From Vibrio furnissii CIP 102972 (GTDB lineage Bacteria > Pseudomonadota > Gammaproteobacteria > Enterobacterales > Vibrionaceae), in contig NZ_ACZP01000014.1 of the NCBI RefSeq assembly GCF_000176175.1, positions 1,178,001 to 1,242,000 on the forward strand: a stretch of DNA of 64,000 nt. The letters run 5' to 3'. A program made the position numbers and the translations under genes. The notes beneath the pieces are model-generated. The model saw only the letters and a list, made by a program, of their open reading frames with translations, had not been told where the DNA came from and ran no database searches. Below, piece by piece: positions 36,883 through 46,495 of the stretch. The first letter of the stretch is position 1. Each line of letters opens with the position of its first letter.

Positions 36883-38103
36883 ATGGAAAAAGCCATCTGG
36901 ATTGTATCTGCCAAACGAACGCCACAAGGACGTTTTCAGGGCGCATTGAAAGAGTACACCGCGCCGCAACTGGGCGGAGCGGCCATTCAAGCGGCATTGA
37001 ACGACACATCGGCCCCCATTGAGCAAGTCGATGAAGTGCTCATGGGTTGCGTTCTGCCTGCCGGCTGCGGCCAAGCGCCTGCAAGGCAAGCGGCGCTGAA
37101 TGCGGGCCTGCCGCTCTCGGTGGGGGCAACCACGGTAAATAAAGTGTGTGGCTCTGGCATGAAAGCTGTGATGCTGGCGCATGACCTTATTAAAGCGGGC
37201 AGCGCGCAATGCATTATTGCGGGCGGGATGGAGAGCATGACCAATGCGCCGTACCTGCTGAGCAACGCTCGCAGTGGCATGCGGATGGGCCACCAAACTA
37301 CCTTTGATCACCTATTTCTCGATGGATTGCAGGATGCCTACGACGGGCACCTGATGGGCGTATTTGCCCAGCAGATCGCCGACAAACTTGAGTTCAGTCG
37401 CGAAGCGATGGACGAATGGGCAGCGTTGTCTGCGCAACGTGCCTGGGAAGCGCAAGAGCAGCAACTCTTTGTCGCTGAAATGACGCCGCTGACGTTTGGT
37501 AAACAGGCCGAATTGCTCGATTACGACGAACATCCGCGCGCCATCAAGCTCGACAAAATCCCACAGCTTAAACCCGCCTTTGCCGAAGATGGTAGTGTCA
37601 CGGCGGCCAACTCCAGCGCCATCGCCGATGGTGCTGCTGCCTTGATGTTGATGGATGAAGACTCTGCGCGTTCGCAAGGTTTGGAGCCTTTAGCCGTGAT
37701 TCGCGGCCACGCTACGCACGCCAGATTGCCAGCAGAATTTACCCTGGCGCCGGTGTACGCCATCGAACAACTGCTGTCGCAGCTTGACTGGACGGTGGAT
37801 GAAATCGATCTGTGGGAGATTAACGAAGCGTTTGCGGTGGTCACCCAAATCGCTGTGCAGCAGCTCGGGCTGGATGTCGACAAAGTGAATGTCAAAGGCG
37901 GTGCCTGTGCGCTGGGTCACCCGATCGGGGCCAGTGGCGCACGCATACTGGTCACGCTGATCCACAGCCTGCGTCAGTTGCAGGCGCTGGGTGTCAACGG
38001 CGATAAATCGCAGCAGAAAGTGATGCGCGGCGTGGCATCGCTCTGTATCGGCGGCGGTGAAGCCACGGCCATCGCGATTGAAATTCCGCTGCCGGAAGCC
38101 TGA
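36883..38103 (+). CDS. acetyl-CoA C-acyltransferase (thiolase)
   Basis: The 406-aa type II degradative thiolase has the acyl-enzyme cysteine C89 in NKVCGSGMKA, GGMESMTNAPYLL, the NEAFA motif with histidine-equivalent region near 315, and GGACALGHPIGASGAR with the second catalytic pair near 350. It could cleave acetoacetyl-CoA from leucine or 2-methylacetoacetyl-CoA from isoleucine. ATG 36883 follows GAGG and begins the conserved MEKAIWIVSAKRTP. Earlier in-frame starts lack homology. It is first in the plus-strand arm, directly behind the LiuR sites. Confidence 0.93.
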   Translation: MEKAIWIVSAKRTPQGRFQGALKEYTAPQLGGAAIQAALNDTSAPIEQVDEVLMGCVLPAGCGQAPARQAALNAGLPLSVGATTVNKVCGSGMKAVMLAHDLIKAGSAQCIIAGGMESMTNAPYLLSNARSGMRMGHQTTFDHLFLDGLQDAYDGHLMGVFAQQIADKLEFSREAMDEWAALSAQRAWEAQEQQLFVAEMTPLTFGKQAELLDYDEHPRAIKLDKIPQLKPAFAEDGSVTAANSSAIADGAAALMLMDEDSARSQGLEPLAVIRGHATHARLPAEFTLAPVYAIEQLLSQLDWTVDEIDLWEINEAFAVVTQIAVQQLGLDVDKVNVKGGACALGHPIGASGARILVTLIHSLRQLQALGVNGDKSQQKVMRGVASLCIGGGEATAIAIEIPLPEA

Positions 38104-38111
38104 AGTCAATC

Positions 38112-38167
38112 GCCTGAAATAACAGCTTGAAACTAACAACCTGAAATTAAAAGCCTGAAACTAACAG
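38112..38167. repeat. four short tandem repeats between thiolase and mmsA
   Basis: Units GCCTGAAATAACA, GCTTGAAACTAACAA, CCTGAAATTAAAA and GCCTGAAACTAACAG start at 38112, 38125, 38140 and 38153 (13-15 bp each). They follow the thiolase stop within a 178-bp intergenic segment and could be slippage-generated filler. Confidence 0.6.
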
Positions 38168-38281
38168 CGTTTGTGAAATACGCGAGAGCCGCACGGACAA
38201 CGACAACAGACAGTGCACAACTCGCGTGCGGCACTCACCATTGCACACAACATTGAACCCATGATCGACAAGGACAACGTT

Positions 38282-39775
38282 ATGCTAAACCCGGTTCCTT
38301 TATTCATTGATGGCGAATTTCGTCAGTCGGCCACCAAAGCGTGGGTTGACGTCACCAATCCGGCGACCAATGACGTCATCGCCTCGCTGCCCTGCGCAAC
38401 GGATCTCGAAATGAGCGAAGCCATCACCAGTGCGCTGATTGCTTTTCAGAGCTGGAAACAGGTTGCGGTGCCAGAGCGCGCGCGTCTGATGCTGCGCTAC
38501 CAACATCTGTTGAAAGAACATCATGATGAGCTGGCGCAAACGCTGTCGCAGGAAACCGGTAAAACACTGGCGGATGCGAAAGGTGATATCTGGCGCGGCA
38601 TCGAAGTGGTGGAGCAGGCGGGTAACATCGCCAGTAATATGATGGGGGAGATGGTTGAAAACGTCGCCAGCGACATCGACACCTACTCTATGATTCAGCC
38701 GCTGGGGGTGTGCTGCGGCATTACGCCATTTAACTTCCCCGCCATGATCCCGTTGTGGATGTTCCCGCTGGCGATTGCTGCCGGTAACACTTTCATATTG
38801 AAACCGTCCGAACAGGTGCCGCTGACGTCCGTTCGCCTCGCGCAGCTGTTTGAACAAGCGGGCGCGCCGAAAGGCGTGTTGCAGATTGTTCACGGGCGCA
38901 AAGAACAGGTCGATTTTCTGCTCGAACACCCTGAAATCAAAGCCATCTCTTTTGTCGGTTCGGTGAAAGTGGCGCAATACATTTATCAGCAAGGGACGCA
39001 GCATTTTAAGCGCGTGCAGGCATTTGCCGGGGCGAAAAACCACATGGTGGTGATGCCGGATGCCAATAAAGAGCAAGTGATCAACAACTTGGTGGGGGCT
39101 TCGGTAGGCGCGGCGGGTCAGCGCTGCATGGCGATCTCGGTGGCGGTGCTGGTGGATGGCGCGAAGAAATGGCTGCCGGAACTGAAAGCTGCGATGGCGA
39201 AAATGCATCCGGGTCGCTGGGACGACAGCAATGCAGCGTACGGGCCGCTCATCAGCCCACAAGCCAAAGAGCGGGTACAACGCCTGATCCAACAAGGGAT
39301 CGACGAAGGCGCCGTGTGCGAGCTTGATGGACGCCAATGCGAAGTCGACGGACTGCCCAACGGCAACTGGGTTGGGCCGACGCTGTTTAGTGGTGTCAGT
39401 ACCGACATGAGCATTTACCGCGAAGAAATTTTTGGCCCGGTGTTGGTGTGTCTGGAAGCCGATTCTCTGGAAGAAGCCATCGACATCATCAACAGCAATC
39501 CGTATGGCAACGGCACCTCAATTTTCACCGCCAGCGGCGCAGCGGCGCGTAAGTTTCAGCATGAGATTCAGGTGGGTCAGGTTGGGATCAACGTGCCCAT
39601 TCCAGTGCCGCTGCCGTTCTTCTCGTTTACCGGCTGGCGCGGCAGCTTCTACGGCGATTTGCATGCTTACGGCAAGCAGGCGGTGCGCTTTTACACCGAA
39701 ACCAAAACCGTCACGGCGCGCTGGTTTGACGATGATATTCCCAGTGGTCCGAACCTGACGATTCATCTGCGCTAA
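38282..39775 (+). CDS. mmsA: CoA-acylating methylmalonate-semialdehyde dehydrogenase
   Basis: The 497-aa aldehyde dehydrogenase converts (methyl)malonate semialdehyde to propionyl-CoA or acetyl-CoA with NAD and CoA at the end of valine catabolism. It shows [18 protein letters not shown] near 145, [13 protein letters not shown], the catalytic cysteine in [11 protein letters not shown] near 284, and [11 protein letters not shown] 38282 (AAGGA upstream) gives the usual family length. In-frame starts up to 38213 are possible but longer than normal. Confidence 0.95.
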   Translation: MLNPVPLFIDGEFRQSATKAWVDVTNPATNDVIASLPCATDLEMSEAITSALIAFQSWKQVAVPERARLMLRYQHLLKEHHDELAQTLSQETGKTLADAKGDIWRGIEVVEQAGNIASNMMGEMVENVASDIDTYSMIQPLGVCCGITPFNFPAMIPLWMFPLAIAAGNTFILKPSEQVPLTSVRLAQLFEQAGAPKGVLQIVHGRKEQVDFLLEHPEIKAISFVGSVKVAQYIYQQGTQHFKRVQAFAGAKNHMVVMPDANKEQVINNLVGASVGAAGQRCMAISVAVLVDGAKKWLPELKAAMAKMHPGRWDDSNAAYGPLISPQAKERVQRLIQQGIDEGAVCELDGRQCEVDGLPNGNWVGPTLFSGVSTDMSIYREEIFGPVLVCLEADSLEEAIDIINSNPYGNGTSIFTASGAAARKFQHEIQVGQVGINVPIPVPLPFFSFTGWRGSFYGDLHAYGKQAVRFYTETKTVTARWFDDDIPSGPNLTIHLR

Positions 39776-39818
39776 TCCGCAGGTTTAGTTTTCACGACAC
39801 GACGATTCGGAGCTCATT

Positions 39819-40973
39819 ATGGATTTTGAATTCAACGAAGATCAACGTGCGTTTGCTGATACCGCTCGCCAGTTTGCCAGTGAACGGCTGGCACCGATGG
39901 CGGCCACGTGGGACGAAGAACACATCTTTCCGAAGGATGTGCTGCGTGAAGCGGGCGAGCTGGGTTTTCTCTCGCTCTACACGCCGGAAGACGAGGGCGG
40001 GCTTGGTCTCAGCCGCCTTGATGCCTCACTGATTTTTGAGCAACTGGCGATGGGGTGTACCTCCACCACCGCGTTTATGACCATTCATAACATGGTGACG
40101 TGGATGGTCGCGAGCTTTGCAACGGCGGAAGCCAAAGCGCAGTTTTGCCCCAAACTGGTCACCGGCGAATGGCTCGGCTCCTACTGTTTGACCGAACCCA
40201 ATGCCGGCTCCGATGCCGCTTCGCTCACCACGTCAGCGACCAAAGTCAGCGATGGTTATCTGCTGAGCGGCAGCAAAACCTTTATTTCCGGCGCTGGTGA
40301 TACCGACGTGCTGGTGGTGATGGCACGCACCGGCGAGGCTGGACCGAAAGGCATCTCCGCTTTTGTGGTGCCCGCCCAAGCGGATGGCATTACCTACGGG
40401 CGCAAAGAGCCAAAAATGGGCTGGAACAGTCAGCCGACCCGTTCGGTCACCTTCGATAAAGTGCACGTGCCAGCCAGTGCTTTGCTGGGCGAAGAGGGTC
40501 AAGGGTTTACCTTTGCGATGAAAGGGCTGGATGGCGGGCGAATCAACATCGCCACCTGCTCGGTCGGTACGGCGCAACAGGCGCTCAATCAGGCCACGCA
40601 ATACCTGCAAGAGCGCAAACAGTTCGGTCAATCGCTGGCGCAGTTTCAGGGATTGCAATTCAAGTTGGCGGACATGGCGACCGAACTGGTCGCGGCGCGT
40701 CAATTGGTGCGTTACGCCGCCAGCAAACTGGATCGCGGCGATCCGCAAGCGACGGCTTACTGCGCGATGGCGAAACGCTTTGCTACCGATGTCGGTTTTC
40801 AGGTGTGTGATGCCGCGCTGCAACTGTATGGCGGCTATGGTTACATCAAAGAGTATCCGCTGGAGCGCCATTTCCGCGATGTGCGGGTGCACCAGATCCT
40901 CGAAGGCACCAATGAAATCATGCGCCTGATTGTGGCGCGTCGGTTGTTGTCTGACGGGGGGGCGCTGCTGTAA
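39819..40973 (+). CDS. acyl-CoA dehydrogenase, isobutyryl-CoA type
   Basis: The 384-aa FAD enzyme has YCLTEPNAGSDAASL near 130, FISGAGDTDVLVVMART, the region MKGLDGGRINIATCSVG, and the C-terminal LYGGYGYIKEYPLERHFRD and ILEGTNEIMRLI with the catalytic glutamate of this subgroup. The valine-pathway neighbours point to isobutyryl-CoA (or 2-methylbutyryl-CoA) as substrate. GGAG precedes ATG 39819. Confidence 0.92.
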   Translation: MDFEFNEDQRAFADTARQFASERLAPMAATWDEEHIFPKDVLREAGELGFLSLYTPEDEGGLGLSRLDASLIFEQLAMGCTSTTAFMTIHNMVTWMVASFATAEAKAQFCPKLVTGEWLGSYCLTEPNAGSDAASLTTSATKVSDGYLLSGSKTFISGAGDTDVLVVMARTGEAGPKGISAFVVPAQADGITYGRKEPKMGWNSQPTRSVTFDKVHVPASALLGEEGQGFTFAMKGLDGGRINIATCSVGTAQQALNQATQYLQERKQFGQSLAQFQGLQFKLADMATELVAARQLVRYAASKLDRGDPQATAYCAMAKRFATDVGFQVCDAALQLYGGYGYIKEYPLERHFRDVRVHQILEGTNEIMRLIVARRLLSDGGALL

Positions 40974-41023
40974 GCCAGCGGCCCAACATGTAAGTCAGCA
41001 CAAAAAAAAATCAAGGAGTGGTT

Positions 41024-41848
41024 ATGATGTCCAACAGTTACTCACCACAACACCCGGCCACGGATGGTGAATCCCATGCGCTGATCGGTTTTCATCTGCA
41101 TCATCATGTGGCCGTGGTCACCATGAACAATCCGCCCGCCAACACCTGGACGGCGCAAAGTTTAGAACAGCTTAAAACGCTGGTGCAGTCGCTCAATCTC
41201 AACAAAGCCGTGTACGCCTTGGTGCTGACGGGCGCAGGCGAGAAGTTCTTCTCGGCCGGGGCGGATCTCAAACTGTTTGCCGATGGCGACAAAGCGCGTG
41301 CGCTCAAAATGGCGCGCGTGTTTGGTGAAGCGTTTGAAGCGTTGTCGGAATTTCGCGGCGTTTCGATTGCGGCGATCAACGGCTACGCGATGGGCGGTGG
41401 TTTGGAAGCAGCGCTGGCGTGCGACATTCGCATTGCCGAAGAGCAAGCGGTAATGGCGCTGCCGGAAGCCAAAGTCGGCCTGCTGCCGTGCGCGGGCGGC
41501 ACACAAAATCTCACCGCGCTGGTGGGTGAAGGCTGGGCCAAACGGGTGATATTGTGCGGCGAGCAACTGACTGCTGCCAAAGCGCACGAGATTGGTTTAG
41601 TGGAAGAGGTGGTCGCCCACGGCGAAGCGCTTAATCGCGCAATTGCGATGGCGGAATCGGTCGCGCAGCAATCGCCCTCATCGGTGGCGGCGTGCAAAAA
41701 ACTGATTCAGCAAACCCGCTTTGCGCCGCGTCAGCACGGGCTGATCAAAGAGCGTGAATACTTTCTCGATCTGTTCGATACCGAGGATCAGACCGAAGGC
41801 GTGCAGGCCTTTTTGCAAAAACGTGCGCCGCAATGGAAAAACCAGTAA
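41024..41848 (+). CDS. enoyl-CoA hydratase
   Basis: The 274-aa crotonase keeps both catalytic glutamates (GGGLEAALACD and ALPEAKVGLLPCAGG) and the oxyanion loop SAGADLKLF, so it is a true hydratase. The probable substrate is methacrylyl-CoA in the valine pathway. AAGGAG precedes two adjacent ATGs (41024 and 41027). The GTG at 41018 lies in the ribosome site. A 23-residue N-terminal lead precedes the fold. Confidence 0.9.
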   Translation: MMSNSYSPQHPATDGESHALIGFHLHHHVAVVTMNNPPANTWTAQSLEQLKTLVQSLNLNKAVYALVLTGAGEKFFSAGADLKLFADGDKARALKMARVFGEAFEALSEFRGVSIAAINGYAMGGGLEAALACDIRIAEEQAVMALPEAKVGLLPCAGGTQNLTALVGEGWAKRVILCGEQLTAAKAHEIGLVEEVVAHGEALNRAIAMAESVAQQSPSSVAACKKLIQQTRFAPRQHGLIKEREYFLDLFDTEDQTEGVQAFLQKRAPQWKNQ

Positions 41849-41913
41849 GCGGTATGCAGTCAGTCATAAGGCAGAACGTTCGCCACACAAGTTGCAAATT
41901 ATCAGGAGGCAAT

Positions 41914-43041
41914 ATGACGGACCGGGTCAGTTTTCAGGAGCTTTGGTGCCGGGACCAAACACATAAAATTGGGATTGCGACTTTGGACAATCCGGCGTCG
42001 CTCAATGCGCTCAGCTACAACATGCTGGCGCTGCTGTTTGACCAGCTCAAACAGTGGCAGGACGACGAACAGCTGATGTGTGTCATTCTCGAAGGCGGCG
42101 GCGAAAAAGCGTTTTGCGCTGGCGGCGATGTACGCACCATGCACAACGTCATGCGTGACAAATGCAAAGCCGAAGTGCAGGCGTTTTGCACCGAATACTT
42201 CTCACTTGAATATGAGTGCGACCACCTGATTCACACCTACAGCAAGCCGATCATCGCCTGGGGCGACGGCATTGTGATGGGCGGTGGCATGGGCCTGTTT
42301 ATGGGGTGCAGCCACAAAGTGGTCACGCCGCGTACGCGCATGGCGATGCCGGAAATCAGCATCGGACTCTATCCCGATGTGGGCGGCACCTGGTTTTTGA
42401 ACCGCTTACCCAAAGGCGTCGGACTGTTTCTAGGCCTGACGGGCGCGAATATCAATGCCACCGATGCGATTGATATTCGCATGGCCGATTACCTGCTGCT
42501 GCACGAACACCATTCGGCGATGCTGGAACGCTTGCAAGCGCAGCGTTGGGAAGGCAACGGTTTTACCGTGGTAGGCAATGTCTTGAGCGAACTGGCGCTG
42601 ATGGTGGATGACGCCGAACCAGACAGCCAATTGCTGCCGTATCTGGCCAACATTCAGTCGGCTTGCCGCGCCGATACCCTCGCTGATATCTGCGACAACA
42701 TTCTTGGCATTCGTGGCGACGATAAATGGATCGCCAGTGCGCGAAACAACCTCGCCGCGGGCAGCCCGATTTCGGCGCACATCACCTATCGCCAACTCAC
42801 CGAGTGCAGCCAGTTAACGCTGGCTGAGTGTTTTCGTTTGGAGCTGACACTGTCGGTTCGCAGCGCCTTACTGGGCGAATTTCAGGAAGGGGTGCGCGCG
42901 CGCTTGATTGATAAAGATGGCGCGCCGACCTGGCGTTATGGCTCGGTGGCCGAAGTGGATACCACCGTGATTGATGAACTCTTTACCTCATTGTGGAACG
43001 ACGCTGCGCATCCGCTGGCATCGCTGGGACAAGCCCACTAA
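41914..43041 (+). CDS. 3-hydroxyisobutyryl-CoA hydrolase
   Basis: The 375-aa crotonase-fold thioesterase of the HIBCH type has FCAGGDVRTMHN near 70, DGIVMGGGMGLFMGCSHKVVT, and AMPEISIGLYPDVGGTWFLNRL with the catalytic acidic residues, followed by the longer C-terminal half that distinguishes HIBCH from hydratases. It releases 3-hydroxyisobutyrate, the substrate of the next gene product (MmsB). ATG 41914 follows AGGAGG. Confidence 0.92.
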   Translation: MTDRVSFQELWCRDQTHKIGIATLDNPASLNALSYNMLALLFDQLKQWQDDEQLMCVILEGGGEKAFCAGGDVRTMHNVMRDKCKAEVQAFCTEYFSLEYECDHLIHTYSKPIIAWGDGIVMGGGMGLFMGCSHKVVTPRTRMAMPEISIGLYPDVGGTWFLNRLPKGVGLFLGLTGANINATDAIDIRMADYLLLHEHHSAMLERLQAQRWEGNGFTVVGNVLSELALMVDDAEPDSQLLPYLANIQSACRADTLADICDNILGIRGDDKWIASARNNLAAGSPISAHITYRQLTECSQLTLAECFRLELTLSVRSALLGEFQEGVRARLIDKDGAPTWRYGSVAEVDTTVIDELFTSLWNDAAHPLASLGQAH

Positions 43042-43066
43042 CCACACCATTTCAAGGAGACAGAAC

Positions 43067-43969
43067 ATGAGCACCATCGCGTTTATAGGACTGGGTAACA
43101 TGGGCGGCCCAATGGCTGAGAATCTGCTCAAGGCTGGATTGTCGGTGCGGGTGTTTGACCTCAACACTCAGGCGGCCAAAAAACTGGAACCGCTGGGTGG
43201 CGTGGTTGCCGAGTCTCTGCCCGTAGCGGTGGAAGGCGCCGACACCGTGATCACCATGTTGCCCGCGGGCGCGCATGTTCGCGCGGTTTACTTGGGCGAT
43301 CACAGCGGCGGTGTGGGGCTGCTCAATATGATCGAAAGCGGCACCTTTCTCATCGACTGCTCAACGATTGATCCGGAATCTGCGCGGCTGGTGGCGGCTG
43401 AAGCCGAGAAAAAAGGCTTCGAGTTTGTCGATTCTCCGGTTTCCGGCGGCGTGGCGGGCGCAAAGGCGGGCACATTAACCTTTATCGTCGGTGGCACCGA
43501 TTCGGCGTTTAAAAAAGCGCACGATGTGCTCAAACACATGGGCAAAAACATCTTCCATGCGGGCAATGCTGGTGACGGCCAAATGGCCAAGATCTGCAAC
43601 AACCTGATGCTCGGCATTCTGATGTCCGGTACGTGTGAAGCGCTCAATCTTGGTATGGATAACGGCCTCGACCCCACGGTGCTGTCGAACATCATGCTGC
43701 AAAGTTCCGGGCGTAACTGGGCGCTGGAGCTCTACAATCCGTGCCCGGGCGTGATGGAAAACGCGCCTGCCAGCAACCAGTATCAACCGGGCTTTATGAG
43801 CAAACTGATGCAAAAAGACCTCGGGCTGGGCATTGATGCCGCGCTGAAAAGCCAATCCTCGATTCCGATGGGCTCGCTGGCGCGCAATCTGTACGCCTTT
43901 CACAACGCAAACGGCAACGAAGAACTCGATTTCTCCAGCCTGTTTGAGTTCTATCGCTCACGGGGCTAA
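43067..43969 (+). CDS. mmsB: 3-hydroxyisobutyrate dehydrogenase
   Basis: The 300-aa NAD-dependent dehydrogenase has the Rossmann motif GLGNMGGPMAENL at residues 8-20, substrate motif DSPVSGGVAGAKAGTL near 122, and the catalytic lysine in GDGQMAKICNNLMLG near 170. It makes methylmalonate semialdehyde for MmsA. ATG 43067 follows AAGGAGA. An in-frame start at 42971 lies in the preceding gene and is rejected. Confidence 0.95.
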   Translation: MSTIAFIGLGNMGGPMAENLLKAGLSVRVFDLNTQAAKKLEPLGGVVAESLPVAVEGADTVITMLPAGAHVRAVYLGDHSGGVGLLNMIESGTFLIDCSTIDPESARLVAAEAEKKGFEFVDSPVSGGVAGAKAGTLTFIVGGTDSAFKKAHDVLKHMGKNIFHAGNAGDGQMAKICNNLMLGILMSGTCEALNLGMDNGLDPTVLSNIMLQSSGRNWALELYNPCPGVMENAPASNQYQPGFMSKLMQKDLGLGIDAALKSQSSIPMGSLARNLYAFHNANGNEELDFSSLFEFYRSRG

Positions 43970-43992
43970 GCCGCTGGCAGGGAGAAAAAAAC

Positions 43993-44751
43993 ATGAATCT
44001 CAGAGAGAGTGTGATTGTGATTACCGGTGCCGGACAAGGGCTGGGGCAGATGATGGCGGTGACGCTGGCGCAAGCCGGAGCTGATTTAGCATTGCTGGAT
44101 ATGAACGAGCAGGGGCTGCTCGATACCCAGAAGCAGTGCCACATGCTGAGCGCCAAAGCCATTTATTACGTCATGGATGTGACCAACGAGGCGCAGGTGG
44201 TGAAAACCTTCGAAGACATCGTCATCGATTTTGGTCATGTTGATGGACTGATCAACAACGCGGGCATTTTGCGCGATGGTTTGCTGGTGAAAGTCAAAGA
44301 TGGCCAGATAAGCAAAATGTCCCTTGAGCAGTTTGATACCGTGATGAATGTCAACGTGACCGGCACCTTCCTGTGCGGACGCGAAGCGGCCGTGAAGATG
44401 ATCGAAACCAAACGCAAAGGGGTGATCATCAACATCTCCAGCGTCGCGCGCGCAGGCAATATCGGCCAAACCAACTATTCGGCATCCAAAGCGGCGGTAG
44501 CAACGATGGCCACCAGTTGGGCGCGAGAGCTGGCACGTTATGGTATTCGTGCGGCGGCGATTGCGCCGGGGATTGTACACACCGCGATGGCCGATCAAAT
44601 GAAACCGGAAGCGATTGAACGGCTGAAACAGATGGTGCCCGTCGGGCGCATGGGTGAACCGGGTGAAATCGCGCATGCGGCAAAATACATTCTGGAAAAC
44701 GACTACTTTACTGGCCGAGTGCTGGAAATCGACGGCGGAATGCGCATGTAA
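43993..44751 (+). CDS. short-chain dehydrogenase/reductase
   Basis: The 252-aa classical SDR has ITGAGQGLGQ (cofactor loop, 11-20), NNAGILRDGLL, the catalytic Ser in NISSVAR and TNYSASKAAVA (Tyr-Lys), and C-terminal VLEIDGGMRM. It is the last gene of the plus-strand arm, 23 bp after mmsB. A role as a 3-hydroxyacyl-CoA dehydrogenase (for example in the isoleucine branch) fits the context. The exact substrate is not determined. Confidence 0.88.
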   Translation: MNLRESVIVITGAGQGLGQMMAVTLAQAGADLALLDMNEQGLLDTQKQCHMLSAKAIYYVMDVTNEAQVVKTFEDIVIDFGHVDGLINNAGILRDGLLVKVKDGQISKMSLEQFDTVMNVNVTGTFLCGREAAVKMIETKRKGVIINISSVARAGNIGQTNYSASKAAVATMATSWARELARYGIRAAAIAPGIVHTAMADQMKPEAIERLKQMVPVGRMGEPGEIAHAAKYILENDYFTGRVLEIDGGMRM

Positions 44752-44776
44752 CGCGGCGTGTTTACCGCAATTCAGC

Positions 44777-44801
44777 AAGCCCGATTTATGCGGGCTTTTT
44801 T
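44777..44801 (+). terminator. Rho-independent terminator closing the valine arm
   Basis: AAGCCCG (44777-44783) and CGGGCTT (44791-44797) form the stem, with a T6 tract ending at 44801. It separates the mms arm from the CoA-transferase operon. Confidence 0.88.
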
Positions 44802-44932
44802 GTGCCTGCGCTTCGCTGCGGTGGTACTCGCTTGAATTATTTCATATCTGCAATTCAGACTTGCCAATACTGTAATTAACATCCTGTTAACGCTTGGCTA
44901 TTCTCAAAGGGCTAACAACAAGGAAGGTGAAT

Positions 44933-46495
44933 GTGGTCAAGACGTTAACCGCTGCGCAGGCAGCAGAATGGATCGCCGACGGCGATGCCGTCATGCTTGG
45001 CGGCTTTATTGGCAGCGTGGTTCCCGAAGCGATTGAACGCGCAATTGGCGAACGCTTTGAGCGCAGTGGCAAGCCGCAGGATCTCACCCTGTTGTTTGCC
45101 GCCGGGCAGGGCGATGGTAAAAGCCGCGCGGTGAATCATCTTGCGCAAGAAGGGTTGGTCCGCCGCGTGATTGGCGGCCACTGGGGCTTGGTGCCCAAGC
45201 TGCAAGCGTTGGCAGTCAACAACCAGATCGAGGGTTACAACCTGCCACAAGGGGTGATTTCCCATTTGCTGCGCGACACCGCCGCCGGAAAACCGGGCAC
45301 GCTGAGCAAAGTCGGCCTAGGCACGTTTGTTGACCCGCGCATCGAAGGCGGACGAATCAACAGTCGCACGCAAACCGATTGGGTCGAAGTAGTCGATTTT
45401 CGCGGCGAAGAGTTTCTGTTTTATCGCCGCCTGCCAGTGAACGTGGCGATTTTGCGCGGCACCACCGCCGACCAAAACGGCAACATCACCATGGAAGATG
45501 AGTGTTTGATCGTCGAAAGTTTAGCGGCCGCGCAGGCGGCGAAGAACCAAGGCGGCAAAGTGATCGTGCAGGTGAAACGTGTGGTGGAAGCAGGCATGCT
45601 CGACCCGCACGCGGTCAAAATTCCGGGGATTTTTGTTGATGCGGTGGTGGTGTGTGACAACCCCGCCGATCACATGCAAACCTTCGCCACGCAGATGAAT
45701 CCGGCGTTTGTCGGACGCCCGGGAGGCGAGGCGGTGAAACCGCAAGCGGTGGATGAGGCGCTGGACGCCAAAACCATTATCGCCCGCCGCGCTGCGATGG
45801 AACTGCGCTCGGGCGCGATTCTCAATCTCGGCATCGGCGCACCGGAGTACGTCGCGGCAGTGGCGCGCGAAGCAGGCATTTTGGATCAATTTACACTGAC
45901 GGTCGAACCGGGCGCGGTCGGCGGCGAGCCAGCGGCTGGGCTTGATTTTGGCGCGTCGCGCTATCCGCAGGCGATTATCAGCCAGGATCAGATGTTCGAC
46001 TTCTACGATGGCGGCGGCATCGATCAAGCGTTTCTGGGCTTAGCGCAGTGCGATCGCCTCGGCGATATCAACGTGTCGCGCTTTGGTTCGCGCATCGCAG
46101 GGTGCGGCGGCTTTATCAATATCACCCAGAACGCCAAGGAGGTGTTTTTCTGCGGCACCTTTGCCGCGCAAGGACTGCAAACCGAAGTGGTGAACGGCGA
46201 ACTGCGCATCGTGGCAGAAGGCCAGCAAGTCAAATTCCTTCCCGCTGTTGAGCAGATCACATTCAGCGCAGCGCAGGCGCGTAAAATGAACAAACCCGTG
46301 TTGTATATTACCGAGCGCGCGGTCTTCACCCTGACCGAACGTGGCTTAACGCTGACGGAAATTGCACCGGGGGTGGATCTCAAGCGCGATGTGCTCGCGC
46401 AGATGGGCTTTGAACCTTATATCAGCCCAGGGTTGAAACTGATGGATGAGCAGATTTTTAAGCCTCAATTTACGTTAAGGATTGATCATGAATAA
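44933..46495 (+). CDS. fused acetoacetate/acyl CoA-transferase (YdiF type)
   Basis: The 520-aa single-chain family I CoA-transferase has the alpha half with MLGGFIGSVVPEAI near 20 and GLGTFVDPRIEGGRIN near 125, and the beta half with the catalytic glutamate in LTVEPGAVGG near 325 and GCGGFINITQNAKEVFF. The start is GTG 44933, with AAGGAAGG five bases upstream. The in-frame TTG at 44894 would place the ribosome site inside the gene. It likely activates acetoacetate (the product of leucine breakdown) with acetyl-CoA, or handles short-chain acids, in an operon with a PhaB-like reductase. Confidence 0.9.
   Translation: MVKTLTAAQAAEWIADGDAVMLGGFIGSVVPEAIERAIGERFERSGKPQDLTLLFAAGQGDGKSRAVNHLAQEGLVRRVIGGHWGLVPKLQALAVNNQIEGYNLPQGVISHLLRDTAAGKPGTLSKVGLGTFVDPRIEGGRINSRTQTDWVEVVDFRGEEFLFYRRLPVNVAILRGTTADQNGNITMEDECLIVESLAAAQAAKNQGGKVIVQVKRVVEAGMLDPHAVKIPGIFVDAVVVCDNPADHMQTFATQMNPAFVGRPGGEAVKPQAVDEALDAKTIIARRAAMELRSGAILNLGIGAPEYVAAVAREAGILDQFTLTVEPGAVGGEPAAGLDFGASRYPQAIISQDQMFDFYDGGGIDQAFLGLAQCDRLGDINVSRFGSRIAGCGGFINITQNAKEVFFCGTFAAQGLQTEVVNGELRIVAEGQQVKFLPAVEQITFSAAQARKMNKPVLYITERAVFTLTERGLTLTEIAPGVDLKRDVLAQMGFEPYISPGLKLMDEQIFKPQFTLRIDHE

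Noticed and set aside
38300..39337. 345-codon minus-strand open frame
   Set aside because: It is the antisense shadow of mmsA. It is His/Arg-rich and without any recognisable domain.
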